Positions 52,878 to 61,958 of a stretch of DNA of 64,000 bases are shown piece after piece. The notes below the pieces were generated by a model. That model was given only the letters and a program-made list of their open reading frames with translations, made no database searches and was not told the origin of the DNA. The translations under genes and the position numbers were made by a program. Every line of letters starts with the position of its first letter. Within the stretch, counting starts at the first letter, position 1. The stretch comes from Streptomyces piniterrae (GTDB lineage: Bacteria; Actinomycetota; Actinomycetes; Streptomycetales; Streptomycetaceae): the NCBI RefSeq assembly GCF_005048155.1, contig NZ_SUMB01000001.1:682001-746000 (forward strand), read 5' to 3'.

Positions 52878-53136
52878 GAAAATCAGTAACTCCCTTGTTG
52901 TGGAATCTCGTGAACGGGGCATGCGAGCGAACGACGCAATGAGGGGTTGCGGTAAGCAGCCGCTCCGCGACCCCAGCCGCGCTGTCCTGGGGCGCTGCGC
53001 CGGAGACAGGAAGGAACGCCGCCACGAGGCGGAAGGAGATGCGGCAGAGGCGGGAGACGGCGGTGGCGGCGTGGCCGTCGCCGGTCATGACCTGGTGGCC
53101 GGCGGGCCGCCCGAGTCGGGCGGCACCGGTGCCTCG

Positions 53137-53394
53137 CTACATCAGCGTCGCCGCCGAGGCGACGACGCGGGCCCGGTCCGGGGGGCCGAGGTCGCCGTAG
53201 CGGACCTCGACGCGCGGATGGGAGTGCACGAAGTCGGTGTCGCCCCGGCGGACCTGGCCGGGATGGCCGACAGCGGCGGTCGCCGGGGCGACGGGGGTCG
53301 GGGCGGCCGCCTGGGCTCCCTGGGGGAGGGGCAGGGCGGGGGCGCCGGTCAAGGCGACGGCAGGGAGAGCACGCAAAGGGATGGGGCGTATCAC
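53137..53394 (-). CDS. Possible small exported protein
   Basis: An 85-codon frame from GTG 53394 begins with a plausible signal (IRPIPLRALPAVALTGAPAL, then QGAQAAAP) and ends RVVASAATLM. No family was recognised for the 55-residue mature part; it may be the 5' end of a truncated secreted protein. Confidence 0.35.
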   Translation of the reverse strand: MIRPIPLRALPAVALTGAPALPLPQGAQAAAPTPVAPATAAVGHPGQVRRGDTDFVHSHPRVEVRYGDLGPPDRARVVASAATLM

Positions 53395-53676
53395 GTATCG
53401 GCTCCTGGATGAGTGATCAGGTGGATACGAGCAGTGATCATGCCCCGGCGCCAACTCCCCGGCAACGTCGCGGTCTTACAATCGGCCAATCTGCCACGTA
53501 GGACGTATCTGGCCATGTATCCGAGCCGGCCTGTGGGGATGCGATGCGGCAGCGTTCCCCTGCTCCTGGCGTGTGGTTCACGGCGAGGCCGGTACCGAAG
53601 TTGTCGAGAATCCCACGGTGCAGTTGAAGCCGTCGTCGACCGGGACGAAGAGTCCCGTTCAGCGGGGTGAACCGGC
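53395..53676. other. Intergenic region without recognised gene
   Basis: No protein pattern was recognised in this stretch on either strand. Confidence 0.4.
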
Positions 53677-53790
53677 TACGGGAGCTCCGTCAACACCCTC
53701 GGGGCCGCAGTCGAACGAGCCATCGCCTACTTGAAGGACTGGAAGATCTTCGCCACCCCCTACGGCGGCCTCCTCGCCCGTTTGGGGTCA
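53677..53790 (+). pseudogene. Transposase C-terminal scrap
   Basis: GYGSSVNTLGAAVERAIAYL followed by KDWKIFATPYGGLLARLG resembles the end of IS5-type DDE transposases (VERAIAHLKNWKIL). It is about 38 codons and stands alone. Confidence 0.5.
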
Positions 53791-53918
53791 TCCGTCGCGC
53801 AGTGCCTCGGCCCGGGGCAGGGAGAACGGCGGGGTGCAGTCCTTCCAGCCGTCCTCTGACGCGCTGTGCTGCCAGCCTGCGAGCCGTGCAACAGACGAGC
53901 CTCACCTGGCCCATGTGC

Positions 53919-54314
53919 ATGCTGCGCTGTACCCACCGCGGCCGGGAGCGGGTCATCGCCTGGAAGCGGGTAGCGGTCCGGGCGGGAATGCTGTTCGTGC
54001 TGGCGCTGGTGCTGGGCGAGCTCGGCGAGTGGAACATCCAGATCCTGCACTACCACGCCCTGTGGCTGCTGCTCCTGCTCCTCCTTTCGGTGCTGCGGGT
54101 CACCCTGCTGATCATCGCCGGTGTACTGGCGGTGATCTGTCCGGCATTCAAGATCGCCGCCGATCACGCGGCAGCGAGCTGGGGATTCCTCCCGGGCATG
54201 GAGCCGGTCACGGCCTCGGAACAACCGGTGGGCAAGTGGGGCAGCGCGGACCGGAGGCAGCGGTGCGCCGCAGGAGCACGATCCTGCGGCGCACCGTGGG
54301 TGGTTGGGGAGTGA
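53919..54314 (+). CDS. Uncertain two-helix membrane protein
   Basis: The frame encodes VIAWKRVAVRAGMLFVLALV with LGELGEWNIQILHYHALWLL and LLSVLRVTLLIIAGVLAVIC, two hydrophobic helices joined by a short amphipathic loop. The last part overlaps a hairpin at 54261-54296, so the true 3' end is doubtful. No family recognised. Confidence 0.35.
   Translation: MLRCTHRGRERVIAWKRVAVRAGMLFVLALVLGELGEWNIQILHYHALWLLLLLLLSVLRVTLLIIAGVLAVICPAFKIAADHAAASWGFLPGMEPVTASEQPVGKWGSADRRQRCAAGARSCGAPWVVGE
54261..54296. terminator. 15-bp perfect hairpin
   Basis: Arms 54261-54275 and 54282-54296 pair perfectly with a six-base loop (gcacga). It precedes the serine-recombinase remnant and could end transcription in either direction. 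Confidence 0.8.
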
Positions 54315-54338
54315 CTTCAGGTCTCACCGGCGGGTCTG

Positions 54339-55082
54339 GTGGGGGCGGGTTTCTCGCGCTTCGGCCGTAACCGGCCCGGCGTCGCGATCAACCTCGCCAG
54401 GATCGAGAACGTCGGCGGAAAGCTGCAAGACGAGCGGCACGAAGTGCAGCCGGATCTCGCAGAGTTGTCCCTCGAAGGGCTCCAGCGGCACAACGCGGGC
54501 AAGACCGGCTACGGGAAGATCGCCATCAGGTGGAACGAGCTCGGCGTGTTCAACACCCGCGGCCGACCGTGGCAAGACCACACCGTTCGTTGGTACTTCG
54601 ACGGCGGTTTCGGCGCTGGGCTGCTCGTCACGCACCGACCCGACGTGCAAGGTGGCGACCCCGGCCGATGCCAGAAAACAGGTCACTAGGACTACCGGCC
54701 CGCAGAACACGAAGCCATCTGGTCGGGAGAGGAATGGGACGAGTACAACGAACGGCGAGCCGCTCGCAGAAGCACGCCCCGCCGGTCTCTGACCTCGGCA
54801 TACCCGCTTTCCGGGCTGATTCGATGCGGCGTGTGCCAGCCATTCCCGATCAACGACAACTCGCGTGGTCCCTGCTACGCCTACAACTGTGGTGCGCTCT
54901 CGCGGCACGCTGTTCAGCACGCGGTCGTATGGATCCGCCGAGTCATCGTCGAGAGCTAGGTGCACTGTTGGCTCTCGACTGTCCGCGACGAGATCGACGA
55001 CATCGTCGCCGGCCGGGTGGTGACCCCACAGCCGCGCGAGGCTCCCGACGTCAAGAAGAAGCGCAAGCGCCTCGAAAAGGAC
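54339..55082 (+). pseudogene. Large serine recombinase C-terminal part with two in-frame stops
   Basis: One continuous frame reads IAIRWNELGVFNTRGRPWQD HTVRWYF, a TAG at 54687, YRPAEHEAIWSGEEWDEYNE, the zinc-ribbon LSGLIRCGVCQPFP with YAYNCGALSRH, another TAG at about 54957, and a coiled coil DEIDDIVAGRVV onward. This is the recombinase/zinc-ribbon/coiled-coil end of a phage-type serine integrase. The catalytic resolvase domain is missing. It runs directly into the methyltransferase start at 55084. Confidence 0.7.
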
Positions 55083-55083
55083 A

Positions 55084-55833
55084 ATGTCGTCGTACACCCT
55101 GCACCGAGGCGATGCGCTCACCGTCCTCAAGTCCCTCCCGGACGAGAGCGTTGACAGTGTCATCACCGACCCGCCGTACAACTCCGGCGGACGCACCAGT
55201 TCCGAACGCACTGCCCGCACCGCACGTGCGAAGTACACCAGCGGCGACGCCCAACACGACCTCGCCAACTTTCCCGGCGAGAACCGCGACCAGCGCTCCT
55301 ACCGCAGTTGGCTGACAGAACTGCTCACCGAGGCCTACCGCGCCAGCCGCGAACACGCCGTCGTCATGGTTTTCACGGACTGGAGGCAGGAGCCCACCAC
55401 CTCGGACGCCCTGCAGATGGCCGGCTGGACCTGGTCCGGAACCATCCCCTGGATCAAGCCGGCCTCACGACCTCGTAAGGGTGGGCCGAAACAGGACTCC
55501 GAGTTCATCCTCTGGGGCGGAAAGGGCTCCCTTGACAACACCCGTGACCTCTACCTGCCCGGCCACTACATCGCCTCCCAGCCTCGCAAGGACCGAGTCC
55601 ACATCACCCAAAAGCCAGTCGAGGTCGTGCAGCAGCTTGTCCAGGTCTGCCCGCCCGGCGGCACCGTTCTCGACCCCTTCACCGGATCCGGCTCAACAGG
55701 CATCGCCGCGCTGAAGGAAGGCCGCAACTTCGTCGGCGTCGAACTCTCCGACCACTACGCAGGCATCGCCGAACAGCGCCTCCGCAGCGCCCTGACCCAG
55801 GACGACTTCACGCTCGCCGGACCCGAGGAATGA
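55084..55833 (+). CDS. Orphan beta-class DNA methyltransferase
   Basis: Protein of 249 residues, N4-cytosine/N6-adenine type. The catalytic motif IV is VITDPPYNSGG at the N-terminus and the AdoMet motif I FDPFTGSGSTG-type region (VLDPFTGSGSTGIAALKEGR) is near the C-terminus, the order of the beta class. QKPVEVVQQLVQ precedes motif I as usual. No restriction endonuclease is adjacent, and it follows a serine-integrase remnant, which is the common phage or ICE setting for orphan methyltransferases that protect element DNA. A 19-bp hairpin terminates it. Confidence 0.9.
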   Translation: MSSYTLHRGDALTVLKSLPDESVDSVITDPPYNSGGRTSSERTARTARAKYTSGDAQHDLANFPGENRDQRSYRSWLTELLTEAYRASREHAVVMVFTDWRQEPTTSDALQMAGWTWSGTIPWIKPASRPRKGGPKQDSEFILWGGKGSLDNTRDLYLPGHYIASQPRKDRVHITQKPVEVVQQLVQVCPPGGTVLDPFTGSGSTGIAALKEGRNFVGVELSDHYAGIAEQRLRSALTQDDFTLAGPEE

Positions 55834-55871
55834 GAGCGGCACGCACCGGTAGACCGGGCCAGAACGCAGAA

Positions 55872-55915
55872 AAGGGCGGTTGCGTCATCGAACACCCGAT
55901 GACGCAACCGCCCTT
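55872..55915. terminator. 19-bp perfect bidirectional terminator
   Basis: Arms 55872-55890 and 55897-55915 are perfectly complementary with a six-base loop. It separates the methyltransferase and the DUF5655 remnant, which converge. Confidence 0.9.
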
Positions 55916-55926
55916 GAAGCTCCTGG

Positions 55927-56525
55927 TCAGCCCTCTTCCACGCTATGCCGGATGAGGTCGCCGGCACGCGTGAGGTCCTCGCGCGATCTGATCCGCACCT
56001 CCACGCCGTCCTTGATTCCCAAGCAGCCCAGGCCACGGACATCTCGGGAGAAGCCCTCCTCTAGCTCTACGGCATCCGGGTCCAGCTTCAGGTTGACCAC
56101 CAGCGTCCGGTTCCGTGGCTGGACCCGCACCGTGGCGACATTCTTGATCCGCCGGTACGCGATGTAGTCCAGCTGGGGCTCCTTCTGCACATCCTCGTGT
56201 GACAGCAGCACCTCATCGAGATCGGCGTACAGATCCTGAAGATCCTGCGGCGACTCATCCAGGTACTGCTGAACCGATTTCGGCGAAGCCGCACTGGAGA
56301 CCCGATGTAGCAGGAGCCTTTCCCCGGGCCGGAGCTGTGGCGCCGGCAACGGAAGCGACGAGCTGCAGCGTCAGCACATCGTCGAAGACCCGGTAGCTCA
56401 CCAAGTCGATACGACGGCCGATCATCTCGACGGCCACCGTGTCATGGTGAGTGAAGTCGCCGGCGATGCAGACGAGTCGGGGATTGCTCCAGTCGACCGC
56501 GTCGACCGCCTCGGTGCCCAGCTTT
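55927..56525 (-). pseudogene. DUF5655-domain protein, 5' end lost to an IS element
   Basis: The 3' part (55927-56349) is an intact DUF5655 domain: LQDLYADLDEVLLSHEDVQK, YRRIKNVATVRVQPRNRTLV, and DAVELEEGFSRDVRGLGCLG. Upstream in another frame VDWSNPRLVCIAGDFTHHDT and RRIDLVSYRVFDDVLTLQLV belong to the preceding nuclease-like DUF91 part of such proteins. A frameshift near 56330 and replacement of everything before 56525 by transposase sequence make it a pseudogene. Members are linked to DNA-processing islands. Confidence 0.7.
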
Positions 56526-57161
56526 GCCCTTGCGGGCGATGCGGACGCCGATGCGCTTGCCCCACAGTCATTTCCGCAGGTGAGGAACGTCGATACGCTT
56601 TGTCTGCATGGAGGCGCCCGGGCTTGGAATCTGTCGCGTGGGATTCGTGTCCCATGTGGAAATGGGACAGCATTGGCTTCAGCGCCTGACTGTCGTGGGT
56701 GCTGGCCGCGGACAGTCCGACGCGTAAGGGCAGTCCGTTCGCGTCGGACAGGACATGCATCTTGGAACCGGGCTTACCCCGGTCCACGGGGCTCGGACCT
56801 GCAAGTTCGCCCCTTTTTGGGCGCGGACGTGGGCGGAGTCGAGGACCGCGCGGGAGAGGTCGACCAGGTCGCGCCCGTCCAGCAGTTGGAGAACCTTCTG
56901 ATGCAGCCGGCCCCAGAGCCCCGCACGGGACCAGATGACAAAACGGCGATGCACGGTCGACTTCGACGCCCCGAAACACGGTGGCAGCGCTCGCCAGGCG
57001 CAGCCGCTGACGAGTAGATAGATGATCGCGGCGAACACCGCCTCATCATCGATGTTCGCGACTCCACCGCCCTGCGGCCGCGCCCGAGCCGGCGGCAACA
57101 ACGGCCTGGCAAGGTCCCACAACCCATCCGGAACGATCCATCCCCAACACCTACTCCCCAT
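56525..57161 (-). pseudogene. IS5-family (IS427-like) transposase, frameshifted and truncated
   Basis: ATG 57161 starts CWGWIVPDGLWDLARPLLPP, then YLLVSGCAWRALPPCFGASK and LDSAHVRAQKG; a frameshift near 56815 continues SPVDRGKPGSKMHVLSDANG and LHADKAY; another leads to DVPHLRK, a TGA in place of Trp, and LWGKRIGVRIARKGKAG at the junction. The DDE C-terminus is absent. It abuts the DUF5655 remnant. Confidence 0.8.
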
Positions 57162-57382
57162 GCCCGGAACAACAGTCAACCGACCATGTAGGACACGCTC
57201 TAAGACCGTGTCCTATGTGGTGAGGCGGGCGTTGATCGCGCATGGGGCGGGGTACGTGGAGCTGGATCGTTCCGGACGGGCTGTGGGAGATCGCGAAGCC
57301 GCTTCCCGGCACGTCCAGCCCGGCCGTGCCCGCCACACCACCTCTTGTGCCGGGCGGCTGTGGATCCGGTCGGGGGTGCCGG

Positions 57383-58465
57383 TCAGCCGGAGCTGACGGT
57401 GCCGCGTGCGTACATCAACGTCCCGGTTCCGTAGGCGAGATGAGCCGTACCGTCCTTGCCGAACTCCAGGGACGGCCAGCCGTCGCCGGTGGCGACCGGC
57501 TGACTGGTCCACCCTGCGGGTCCGCGCCTGGCGAGCACGACCTGACCGTCGTCGAGGTAGGCGATGAACAGGGTCTGGTGCGGGTCGCCCGCGGCAGAGG
57601 GGAACCGGGGGCCGTTGGCGTCGTTGCCCTCGGCGACCACCTCGATCCTTGGCTCCGACCCCAACGAGCTGGACCAGGCGCGCACGGTGCGTGTCCGGAC
57701 GTCGGCGTACGCGACGAGCACCTTGGAGAAGAGGCCTCGGGCCATGGACACGCTCTCGGCGGCGCGCATGGCCGGGTCGATCACACCGTTGACGAAGGTC
57801 GGCGGGTGCTCGGCGTCGCTGACCTCTTCCTGCGCCAGCTTCAGCGGTTGCGGGATCACGGGCGACCCGTCGTCGAAGCCTTGGAAGTAGGCGAGCCTGA
57901 GCCCGGCGCTGCTGTCGAAGGCCAGCGACAGGCCTGTCCTCGCATCGCTCGGTGCGTCGACGTCGCTGATCTGCCAGGATCCGCCGATCTTCCGCGCGAC
58001 CGCCGCAGAGTCGCCGTTGAACGCGTCGCGGTACCCGACGGTCGGGGTGTCGGCGAAGGGCGGATCGTTCAGGTTCGGCTCGATCTGCATGGAGACGTCG
58101 GCGGCGGAGCGCACGACGAGCCCGGCCTGGGTGGGGATCGCCTCGAGGGACCAGCTGCCGTCGTCGCGCCTGGTGCCGAAAATTGCATTGCCGCTGTCGC
58201 CGTCCCGGTAGGCGACGTGCGGGACGCCGCCCGAGTCGAAGCTCAGACTGATCCGCACGTCGTCCCCCGCGGGGAAGCCACCCGTGTTCTCGTGCGTCCA
58301 GTGACCGTTCTGCCGACGGGCCACCCTCACGGCGGCGCCGGCCGCAGTACCGATCACGTAGGCGACGGCGGGCGCCCCGGTGCCGTCCACAGCGAGGAAG
58401 GACTGCCCCACAACGCCGGAGTCATCGACAGCCTCTAAGGTGAACTGAAGGGCATTTGTGGTCAT
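57383..58465 (-). CDS. Beta-propeller-like repeat protein
   Basis: Soluble protein of 360 residues with no signal peptide. It has recurrent strand-turn units such as SLSFDSGGVPHVAYRDGDSG, PTVGYRDAFNGDSAAVARKI, LSLAFDSSAGLRLAYFQGFD and TLFIAYLDDGQVVLARRGPA, spaced about 50-60 residues, consistent with a six- to seven-bladed propeller. No catalytic motif or known family name was recognised. It is enclosed by IS-type inverted repeats, so it may be mobile cargo. The ATG at 58465 was taken as start; GGAGG-like AAGGAGGCC lies just upstream on the minus strand. Confidence 0.7.
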   Translation of the reverse strand: MTTNALQFTLEAVDDSGVVGQSFLAVDGTGAPAVAYVIGTAAGAAVRVARRQNGHWTHENTGGFPAGDDVRISLSFDSGGVPHVAYRDGDSGNAIFGTRRDDGSWSLEAIPTQAGLVVRSAADVSMQIEPNLNDPPFADTPTVGYRDAFNGDSAAVARKIGGSWQISDVDAPSDARTGLSLAFDSSAGLRLAYFQGFDDGSPVIPQPLKLAQEEVSDAEHPPTFVNGVIDPAMRAAESVSMARGLFSKVLVAYADVRTRTVRAWSSSLGSEPRIEVVAEGNDANGPRFPSAAGDPHQTLFIAYLDDGQVVLARRGPAGWTSQPVATGDGWPSLEFGKDGTAHLAYGTGTLMYARGTVSSG

Positions 58466-58687
58466 GACGAAGGCCTCCTTTCCACGTGGGAGAGGTTCGG
58501 GTGCGACGCCTCGAAGGGGGCGGGCCTGCCATTTCTCCCTTCAGGTTACGACGCTCACCGGCGGCCCGCTGACCCGATCACCGCCCGGTACGGGTGTGAG
58601 CCCGTACCGGCCGGAGTCGCTGAGCCTTTTCAACCGTCACTCTCACGTCACCCCTCCGAGTCGCTGCTGAAGAGGCTCACTGACTGC

Positions 58688-59010
58688 GTGCCCAACACGC
58701 CCCTGACCTGCGCCGAGCAGAACCTGATCACCGCGATCACGACGATGTCCTCCCCGGACGACCTGCCCGCCGCCAAGATCGCCCTCGCCCAGGGCCAGCT
58801 GTTCACCCCCAAGCCCCGGCCCACGTCCGGCGCGCCACTACGCGGTGCGCCCGCCCACTGCTTCGCGGGTGCGCTCCGGGTCGCCCGCGCCTACGTCGAG
58901 GGCTACGCGCTCGCCGAGGGCGTGGTCCGCCGGCACGCCTGGTGCGCCGACGCGGGCAGGGAGTGTTCGACCCAATGTGGCCGCGGGACACGGCGGCGCA
59001 GGCGGACCTC
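58688..59010 (+). pseudogene. Truncated hypothetical gene cut by the IS copy
   Basis: From GTG 58688 the frame reads LTCAEQNLITAITTMSSPDD, a helix, then AHCFAGALRVARAYVEGYAL and AEGVVRRHAWCADAG. Continuation GREVFDPMWPRDTAA lies in another frame, so a frameshift near 58965 and the IS boundary at 59016 remove the C-terminus. Family not known to me. Confidence 0.5.
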
Positions 59011-59015
59011 GGTGT

Positions 59016-59360
59016 GCATGGGGCGGGGTACGTGGAGCTGGATCGTTCCGGACGGGCTGTGGGAGATCGCGAAGCCGCTGATCCCGCCGGACCGGGTGCG
59101 GCCGCAGCGGCGCCGTTGGGTGATCGAGCGGACGATGTCGTGGCTGACCGGCTACCGGCGAAGCCGATGGTGGAAGGCCGCCAAACGAGACACGCCCCAC
59201 CGCGGCCGGTACTTCAAGCCTCAGAGGCTGCACGCGTACAAGGCGCCTGCCGCACTGCTACGAGCGCGACCCACGCAACTACCTCGCATTTCTCGGCCTC
59301 GCGGCAGCAATCTGCTGTTACAAGCGACTCGTCCGCCTCACCACATAGGACACGGTCTTA
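59016..59360 (+). pseudogene. Internally deleted IS5-type transposase copy
   Basis: MGRGTWSWIVPDGLWEIAKP then LIPPDRVRPQRRRWVIERTM joins the first 30 codons to the DDE C-terminal region (SWLTGYRR), and the end CYERDPRNYLAFLGLAAAIC with YKRLVRLTT is in another frame. About 170 residues are missing. The right inverted repeat overlaps the stop. Confidence 0.75.
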
Positions 59361-59773
59361 GTGGTCGGCTCCAGAAGTCCTTCGGGGGTTGACTTTGGAG
59401 CCAGCCGTGGACCCCGTCGCTCAGGTACGCGAGGATCGCCGGTTTCGAGTGAAGTTCGCGGTCGAGTAGTAAAGGCGCAGTTCCGCTGGTCGGGGCGGTG
59501 GAGAGGCGGTCGTGCTCGCGGGCTGTGTGGAAGTGCCGGGCCCTGCCGCTGATCTGTGGATTCTGTTGTTCCGTCAGTTCCTGCGGGGAGCTGAGTCGAT
59601 CATGGTTGAATGCTGCGCGTCGCGGTGCCCGGGGTGCTGGTGCCGCGCCCGCCCGCCCATCTTCAGGATGTGCTGCGGGTCACATTGGCCCCATGTCACG
59701 AACGGAAGGGCAGCTTGCGTCTGGTGGTCGTCCGCACGGCGGGAACGACCAACACGAAAGCGAGAGCACAGTG
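59361..59773. other. 413-bp gap without recognised gene
   Basis: No protein family or strong hairpin was recognised. The promoter of the oxidoreductase-SigJ pair should lie in its right part. Confidence 0.5.
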
Positions 59774-60967
59774 ATGAACGCGACAGCAGAGCAGCGGCAC
59801 GAGGTCCTGGTCCTGGGTGCCGGCTACGCCGGGCTTTCCGCCGCGATCCAGCTCGCGGCCCGCACCAGGAAGCGTGGGAACCTGCGAGTGACGCTGGTCA
59901 ACCCGTACGACACCTTCACCGAGCGGCTTCGACTGCACATGAGTGCCACCGGCCAGGAGACGGCCGAGATGAACATCCCGGAGCTGCTGGACGGCACCGG
60001 TGCGGCCTTCGTCCGCGGTTGGGTCGCCGCCGTGGACGTCGAGGCGAAGACCGTCCGGATCGACGACGACCGGGTCCTGCGTTACGACACCTTGGTCTAC
60101 GGCCTGGGCAGCATCGCGGACACCGTCTCCGTCCCCGGCGCGGACGACCACGCGTACACCCTCAGCGGCCCGCAGGACGCAGCCCTCCTCGCCGACCGGC
60201 TGACCCGGCTCGACGGCGGGACCGTCGTGGTCGGCGGCAGCGGCCTCACCGGCGTCGAGGCCGCTGCGGAGATCGCCGAGCGGCACCCCGGGCTCCAGGT
60301 GGTGCTGCTGGGCCGCCGGGAGCCGGGCGCGAGCATGCACCCGAAGGCCAGGGCTTACCTGGACGAGGCGCTCGCCCGGCTCGGCGTGCAGGTGCGCAGC
60401 GGCGTCGAGGTGGCCAAGGTGCTGGCGGACAGGGTCGAGCTCGCGGACAGCTCCGGCATCCCGGTGGCCGCGGTGCTGTGGACCAGCGGTACCCGCGTCT
60501 CGCCGCTGGCCGCCGCCGCGGGCCTGACCGTCGACGAGCGCGGCCGCGTGGTCACCGACAGTGCGCTGCGCTCGGTCTCGCACCCGGACGTGTACGCCGT
60601 GGGCGACGCGGCGGCGATCCGGCAGGGCTACGGCGTGATGCACGGGACCTGCCAGGGCGGCATGCCCACCGGCGTGCACGCGGCCCTGTCGATCCTGCGG
60701 GTGCTGGCCGGCAAGGAGCCCAAGCCCTTCCGCTTCGGCTACTACCACACGCCCGTCAGTCTGGGCCGGGGTGACGCCGTCGTGCAGTTCACCCGCCCCG
60801 ACGACAGCCCGCGCCGGATCGTGCTGACCGGCAAACGAGCCGCGAAGTACAAGGAGACGGTCACCGCCGCGCCGTGGCCGACCTTCGCCCGCATGAAGAA
60901 GATGCCCGCCTCGGGCGCCCTCTGGCCGCACGGCGGCCGCTACACCCGGATCAGGAGCGCCAAGTGA
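59774..60967 (+). CDS. NDH-2-like NAD(P)/FAD oxidoreductase (SigJ partner)
   Basis: Protein of 397 residues of the pyridine nucleotide-disulfide oxidoreductase class I without the active-site disulfide. FAD motif EVLVLGAGYAGLSAAIQLAA, NAD motif GGTVVVGGSGLTGVEAAAEI and the second FAD motif HPDVYAVGDAAAIRQGYG are present. It resembles type II NADH dehydrogenases or ferredoxin reductases. The stop overlaps the GTG of sigJ by four bases. Such oxidoreductases are one of the standard partners of ECF41 sigma factors and are their usual regulatory target. Confidence 0.9.
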   Translation: MNATAEQRHEVLVLGAGYAGLSAAIQLAARTRKRGNLRVTLVNPYDTFTERLRLHMSATGQETAEMNIPELLDGTGAAFVRGWVAAVDVEAKTVRIDDDRVLRYDTLVYGLGSIADTVSVPGADDHAYTLSGPQDAALLADRLTRLDGGTVVVGGSGLTGVEAAAEIAERHPGLQVVLLGRREPGASMHPKARAYLDEALARLGVQVRSGVEVAKVLADRVELADSSGIPVAAVLWTSGTRVSPLAAAAGLTVDERGRVVTDSALRSVSHPDVYAVGDAAAIRQGYGVMHGTCQGGMPTGVHAALSILRVLAGKEPKPFRFGYYHTPVSLGRGDAVVQFTRPDDSPRRIVLTGKRAAKYKETVTAAPWPTFARMKKMPASGALWPHGGRYTRIRSAK

Positions 60968-61881
60968 CCCAGCCGCAGCAGACCAGCCCCGACCAGCTCG
61001 CCTTCCAGCAGTACCGCACCCTGCTCTTCTCCGTCGCCTACCGCCTCCTGGGCACCGCCGCCGATGCCGAGGACGTGGTCCAGGACGCCTGGCTCAAATG
61101 GTCGGCGGCCGACCGCTCCCAGGTCGCCGACCCCAAGGCCTACTTGACCCGGATCGTCTCCAACCTGGCGATGGAGCGGCTCCGTTCGACCCGCCACCAG
61201 CGCGAGACGTACGTCGGGCCGTGGCTGCCCGAGCCGATCCTCACCGGCCCGGACACCGCCGACGGCGCCGCGCTGGCGGACTCGGTCTCCATGGCCCTGC
61301 TCGTCGTCCTGGAGACGCTGAGCCCCCTGGAGCGCGCGGTCTTCGTACTGAAGGAGGTCTTCGCCTTCAGCTACGCGGAGATCGCGGAGGCGGTGGAACG
61401 CTCCGAGGCGGCGGTCCGGCAGGCCGCGCACCGCGCCCGCGAGCACGTCCAGGCCCGCCGGCCCCGTTTCACCGCGGACCGCGCCCGCCAACGCGACATC
61501 ACCGAGCGCTTCTTCGCGGCGGCGACGGGCGGCGACATCAACACCCTCATGGAGCTGCTCTCCCCGGACGTGACGCTGTGGACCGACGGCGGCGGCAAGG
61601 TCCGCCAGGCCCTCAAGCCGGTCGTCGGCCTCCAGACCGTGGCCGGCTGGTTCGCCGCGCTCGGCACCGCGACCTACCAGGGCATCGAACCCGGGCAGAT
61701 GCAGGCAGAACTCACCTGCATCAACGGCGGCCCGGGCGTGGTCTTCCGCGGTCCGGACCGCGTGATCTCCACGATGACCTTCGACTTCGACCCGGAGGGA
61801 CGCATCTCCGCCATCCACAACGTAGCCAACCCGGACAAGCTCCACGCCGTCGCCGACGGCACCCGACACGAACTCTCCTGA
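60964..61881 (+). CDS. sigJ: ECF41-type RNA polymerase sigma factor SigJ
   Basis: Protein of 305 residues from GTG 60964. Sigma region 2 is YRTLLFSVAYRLLGTAADAE with DVVQDAWLKW, and region 4 is SPLERAVFVLKEVFAFSYAE with AAVRQAAHRAREHVQARRP. A C-terminal SnoaL-like domain (about 200-300; FFAAATGGDINTLMELLSPD) is the hallmark of ECF41, where it replaces a separate anti-sigma factor. It is translationally coupled to the oxidoreductase gene. Regulon and signal are unknown; autoregulation of the pair is usual. Confidence 0.9.
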   Translation: MTQPQQTSPDQLAFQQYRTLLFSVAYRLLGTAADAEDVVQDAWLKWSAADRSQVADPKAYLTRIVSNLAMERLRSTRHQRETYVGPWLPEPILTGPDTADGAALADSVSMALLVVLETLSPLERAVFVLKEVFAFSYAEIAEAVERSEAAVRQAAHRAREHVQARRPRFTADRARQRDITERFFAAATGGDINTLMELLSPDVTLWTDGGGKVRQALKPVVGLQTVAGWFAALGTATYQGIEPGQMQAELTCINGGPGVVFRGPDRVISTMTFDFDPEGRISAIHNVANPDKLHAVADGTRHELS

Positions 61882-61958
61882 ACCGCCCGCTCGGCATCGG
61901 CACCCTCCAGAACACCCGTGAACGCACGGGCCCGCCACCCAGCACAGCCCGGGACCAC

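Larger units (their letters stand above)
57201..59360. mobile_element. 2.16-kb unit bounded by perfect 27-bp inverted repeats
   Basis: 57201-57227 and 59334-59360 are exact inverted repeats of 27 bases and match IS5-type ends. Inside, a 64-bp sequence encoding the first transposase codons (MGRGTWSWIVPDGLWEIAKP) occurs identically at 57240-57303 and 59016-59079 in direct orientation. Between the copies lie the propeller gene (57383-58465) and a truncated gene (58688-59010). No complete transposase is present, so movement would need one in trans. No target duplication was seen. Confidence 0.75.
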
